Positions 61,728 to 64,000 of a stretch of 64,000 nucleotides of DNA are shown here, in pieces. The notes below the pieces were generated by a model. The model saw only the letters and a program-made list of their open reading frames with translations. It was not told the origin of the DNA and did no database searches. The DNA is from Neospora caninum Liverpool (Eukaryota > Apicomplexa > Conoidasida > Eucoccidiorida > Sarcocystidae): NCBI RefSeq assembly GCF_000208865.1, contig NC_018394.1, positions 393,635 through 457,634 on the forward strand, in the 5' to 3' direction. Both the position numbers and the translations under genes were made by a program. Positions within the stretch are counted from its first letter, which is position 1, and every line of letters starts with the position of its first letter.

Positions 61728-64000
61728 ATGCAAATGGCCAACAGTGCACAAGTTTTTTCCCCTCGGCTTCCTTCGCGGGTGTCGCCCGAGACGGCTCTCC
61801 GGTTCGCCGTGGCGGCGTCGACTGTTGAGCGACGCAGTTTGCGCTGTCGCTCTCAATCCTCTCAAGCCGTGCTTCATCAGGAAGGAAAGCGTGAAGAGGC
61901 CGTAGGCGCTCCGGCGCACTCCTTCCAAAGAGCCGGCGAGACATCGCGGCGAGGCCCCACGCGATCCAGTGTAGCTACAGCTTCCCTGCGAGAGGAGCAT
62001 TCCGCCTCACTGTCGCCATCGCTTCGCGAACGCCGCTCTCCGGGCAGGGCGAGTCACGAACAAAGGGATGCGAGCGACGGGTCAGAAAGCAGCGAGGACG
62101 ACGCGTCGGTGGAGCCGCGGAAGAAGTCAAGGTCCGGCGGCGCGGCGGCGAATCTTCCGCTTTCTCGCAAGACTGCGGAGAGAGAGAAAGACGCAGAGGG
62201 ACACACTACCCCGCGCGTTCCTCTGCTGACCACAAAACAGCAACGTCTCCTCCTGCGTTACCTCTGCATCTCCAATGACGAGGCTTCGCGAGTTCTCGTC
62301 CAAGCGGCAGCGCGGCACTGTGGCCCTGTCGCCGGCGCGGCTGCAGTCGCAGCGCGGTACCTCGCGGCGCGGCAAGCTCCAGGGAGGCGCTCCGGAGACG
62401 CGAGGCGGTCGGAAAAGGAACCCAGCCAAGACCGCGGTGTTTCACGGGCGGCTCCAGAGGGATCGCCAGGCGCTGAGCTCGAGGCAGACACGTGGGCGTC
62501 CGCGCTGTCCGAAAACGTGAGGGTGGACGGCCCCCCACAAAGATCGCGCGGAAGAGAGACCAAAGGGATGGGGAGCGCGTCCAGCTGGTCTTTTCGAAGC
62601 GTCGCAGGTGAGGGCAGAGTCCGGTTTGCTCGCACAGGCAGCAGCGTTCGCTTCCGGTCTCCCGTCGCCGCAGCGGAGACACAGCCCCGCCGCCTTTCCG
62701 ACAGGCCTCTGTTCCCCGACGAAAGCCAACGAACGGACCTGAACTTCCCCGCCCGCGGAAGCAGCGCTGCCGAGCAGGCAGAGCCCGCCTGTGAAGCCTG
62801 CGCCAGAGCTAAATGGGGCTCTCACCTCGGACGATCTCCCGGAGACGCTTTTTCTCCCCCAGCACGTGTGGCGCTACGGGGCACCGAAGGCTGTTTGGAA
62901 GAGTGTGCTCACGCCGCAGCTGCGGTCCTTCCCACGTGCAGCTCCTCTCGCGCGACGGTGAGCGTTGCGTCGTCTCCGACGCCAGTCGGAACACTGAATC
63001 GTTTTTCCCGGTCTCTGCACGGAATGCTCGTGCATGATTCAGATCCGCGACCGTATGAACGCTGTAGAGAGCACTGCGCCATCGCCGGCAGCTCTCCCGC
63101 CGAGTTGTCAAAAATCTCTTGTCACTGTCTCGGAACGGGAGGGAGAGAATGTGTCGGAGCCCCGAACGTTTCTTCGTCCTCGTCCGCGTGGTCCTGCTGT
63201 TCCAACGCGTCCGCTGTCCCCGCAAGAACGGCCTCGAGTGGCGACAGGGCGTGCTGTCACGGGAACAGACACAGTCCTTTTGCCGGGGTGTCGGAGACGC
63301 GTCGGCCGGCACAGCCAAGTCACTCCTCTTCTTTTGGCCCGACCGCGAGGGCTCGGGGCGCCGCAGGCGACGCGTCTCGCGAGTCTGGTGCCCGACCCTC
63401 GTGTCCGTCTTGTCCATCCTGCGCACCGTCCCCGGCGTCGCGTGCTGGCTCTTTTGCTTCTCCCGATGCCGTTGGCGGCAGGTGCTCAGTGGATCAGGGT
63501 TGCGCTTGTAGCTCGTACAGCGCCTGTGGGAGCTGTCAGCCGCTTCTGGACTCGAGTGGTCTAGAGCGGTCCCCCTGCCTCCATGCGGATCAAGAACGTC
63601 GGATGGGTTGTCCAGGAGCAGATAGTCTTGCCACACGACCCACTGTCTCTGTTGCATGCACTCCTCCATGCACAGGAGGCAGACGATCGAGCCTTTGTGA
63701 TGGCCCGCATGCAGATGCAGTGCACGGAAGCGGGCAGAGGCAAGGCGCTCCCGTTGTCCGGCATCGAGTGTTCCTCCGACCCGCAGCCACTGCGTTGGAA
63801 TCGCCTGGGACAGCGACTCCTGTCCGGCGAGGAAGCCTTTCGTGCAGGTCTGGCCACGTAGAGGAGCGAAGACAGACTGAGGCGCGTCCCTTTCATGTGC
63901 ACCAACAGCGAGATCCCTCCGGTAACCAGGCCGGGAACACCTGTGGGGTGGGAGAATCTCGGACTCAGCGAGAGGCCGAGCAGTCTCTCGGGCGTTTGGG
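61728..64000 (+). CDS. Large Ser/Arg/Cys-rich protein of unknown function, 5' part only (truncated by window end)
   Basis: The frame is free of stops from 61539 to the last base, about 820 codons. It is the longest open frame in the right third of the window, and the opposite strand has no comparable frame. The first ATGs are at 61728 and 61734, giving at least 757 residues. Neither has a strong start context, so an upstream exon is possible. Residues about 95-165 are Ser/Arg/Glu-rich. A compact, probably helical block follows (LLTTKQQRLLLRYLCISNDE, ASRVLVQAAARHCGPVAGAA). After about residue 350 the sequence is Cys-rich with pairs such as CEACARA, CREHC, CPSCPSC and CACSSYSACGSC, which could bind metal or form disulphides. 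No signal peptide is visible. I do not recognise the family. Confidence 0.55.
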   Translation, partial: MQMANSAQVFSPRLPSRVSPETALRFAVAASTVERRSLRCRSQSSQAVLHQEGKREEAVGAPAHSFQRAGETSRRGPTRSSVATASLREEHSASLSPSLRERRSPGRASHEQRDASDGSESSEDDASVEPRKKSRSGGAAANLPLSRKTAEREKDAEGHTTPRVPLLTTKQQRLLLRYLCISNDEASRVLVQAAARHCGPVAGAAAVAARYLAARQAPGRRSGDARRSEKEPSQDRGVSRAAPEGSPGAELEADTWASALSENVRVDGPPQRSRGRETKGMGSASSWSFRSVAGEGRVRFARTGSSVRFRSPVAAAETQPRRLSDRPLFPDESQRTDLNFPARGSSAAEQAEPACEACARAKWGSHLGRSPGDAFSPPARVALRGTEGCLEECAHAAAAVLPTCSSSRATVSVASSPTPVGTLNRFSRSLHGMLVHDSDPRPYERCREHCAIAGSSPAELSKISCHCLGTGGRECVGAPNVSSSSSAWSCCSNASAVPARTASSGDRACCHGNRHSPFAGVSETRRPAQPSHSSSFGPTARARGAAGDASRESGARPSCPSCPSCAPSPASRAGSFASPDAVGGRCSVDQGCACSSYSACGSCQPLLDSSGLERSPCLHADQERRMGCPGADSLATRPTVSVACTPPCTGGRRSSLCDGPHADAVHGSGQRQGAPVVRHRVFLRPAATALESPGTATPVRRGSLSCRSGHVEERRQTEARPFHVHQQRDPSGNQAGNTCGVGESRTQREAEQSLGRL

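Overview
This window looks like nuclear DNA of a tissue-cyst-forming coccidian, of the Toxoplasma / Hammondia / Neospora type. The reasons are: every recognisable gene is split by GT-AG introns with pyrimidine-rich acceptors; introns and untranslated regions are strongly strand-asymmetric (C/T on the sense strand); (TA)n arrays and TGCATGC-like motifs are common; proteins carry long Ser/Pro/Glu/Arg low-complexity insertions; and an apicomplexan-type ankyrin plus bromodomain protein is present. Genus and chromosome cannot be fixed by eye. No CRISPR, rRNA, tRNA, insertion sequence, operon or bacterial signal was seen. One assembly gap of exactly 100 N lies at 13505-13604.

Layout. (1) 2703-3294, minus: a 107-aa, three-exon protein of unknown function. 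(2) 9071-25416, plus: a giant gene (about 3,700 aa, 14 exons) whose scattered conserved blocks match the SAPS domain of Sit4/PP6 phosphatase regulatory subunits. (3) 28651-31472, plus: the RES-complex RRM protein RBMX2/Ist3. (4) 33700-34428, minus: a 242-aa single-exon Ser/Pro-rich protein with a basic nuclear-localisation-like patch. (5) 37600-41966, plus: an ankyrin-repeat and bromodomain protein matching apicomplexan BDP1. (6) 44905-49342, minus: a 400-aa coiled-coil protein in which individual exons encode repeat units. (7) 51280-55796, minus: a 543-aa protein with a signal peptide and a possible degenerate methyltransferase-like core. (8) 57493-59058, plus: mitochondrial ribosomal protein uL29m/MRPL47. 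(9) 61728 to the right edge, plus: a large Ser/Arg/Cys-rich frame with no stop before the window ends.

How the genes relate. They do not form one pathway. They touch phosphatase regulation (SAPS), pre-mRNA splicing and retention (RBMX2), acetyl-lysine reading in chromatin (BDP1), mitochondrial translation (uL29m), and several lineage-specific proteins. Genes 4/5 and 7/8 are divergent pairs that probably share intergenic promoters. Genes 3/4 and 5/6 are convergent. Exon models for genes 1, 3, 5, 6, 7 and 8 were built by hand from donor/acceptor sites and keep phase throughout. The SAPS gene has an uncertain start and two uncertain junctions.

Outside these genes I find mostly untranslated or intergenic sequence with polypyrimidine/polypurine tracts and AT microsatellites. 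Several long stop-free frames there are better explained by biased composition than by coding.
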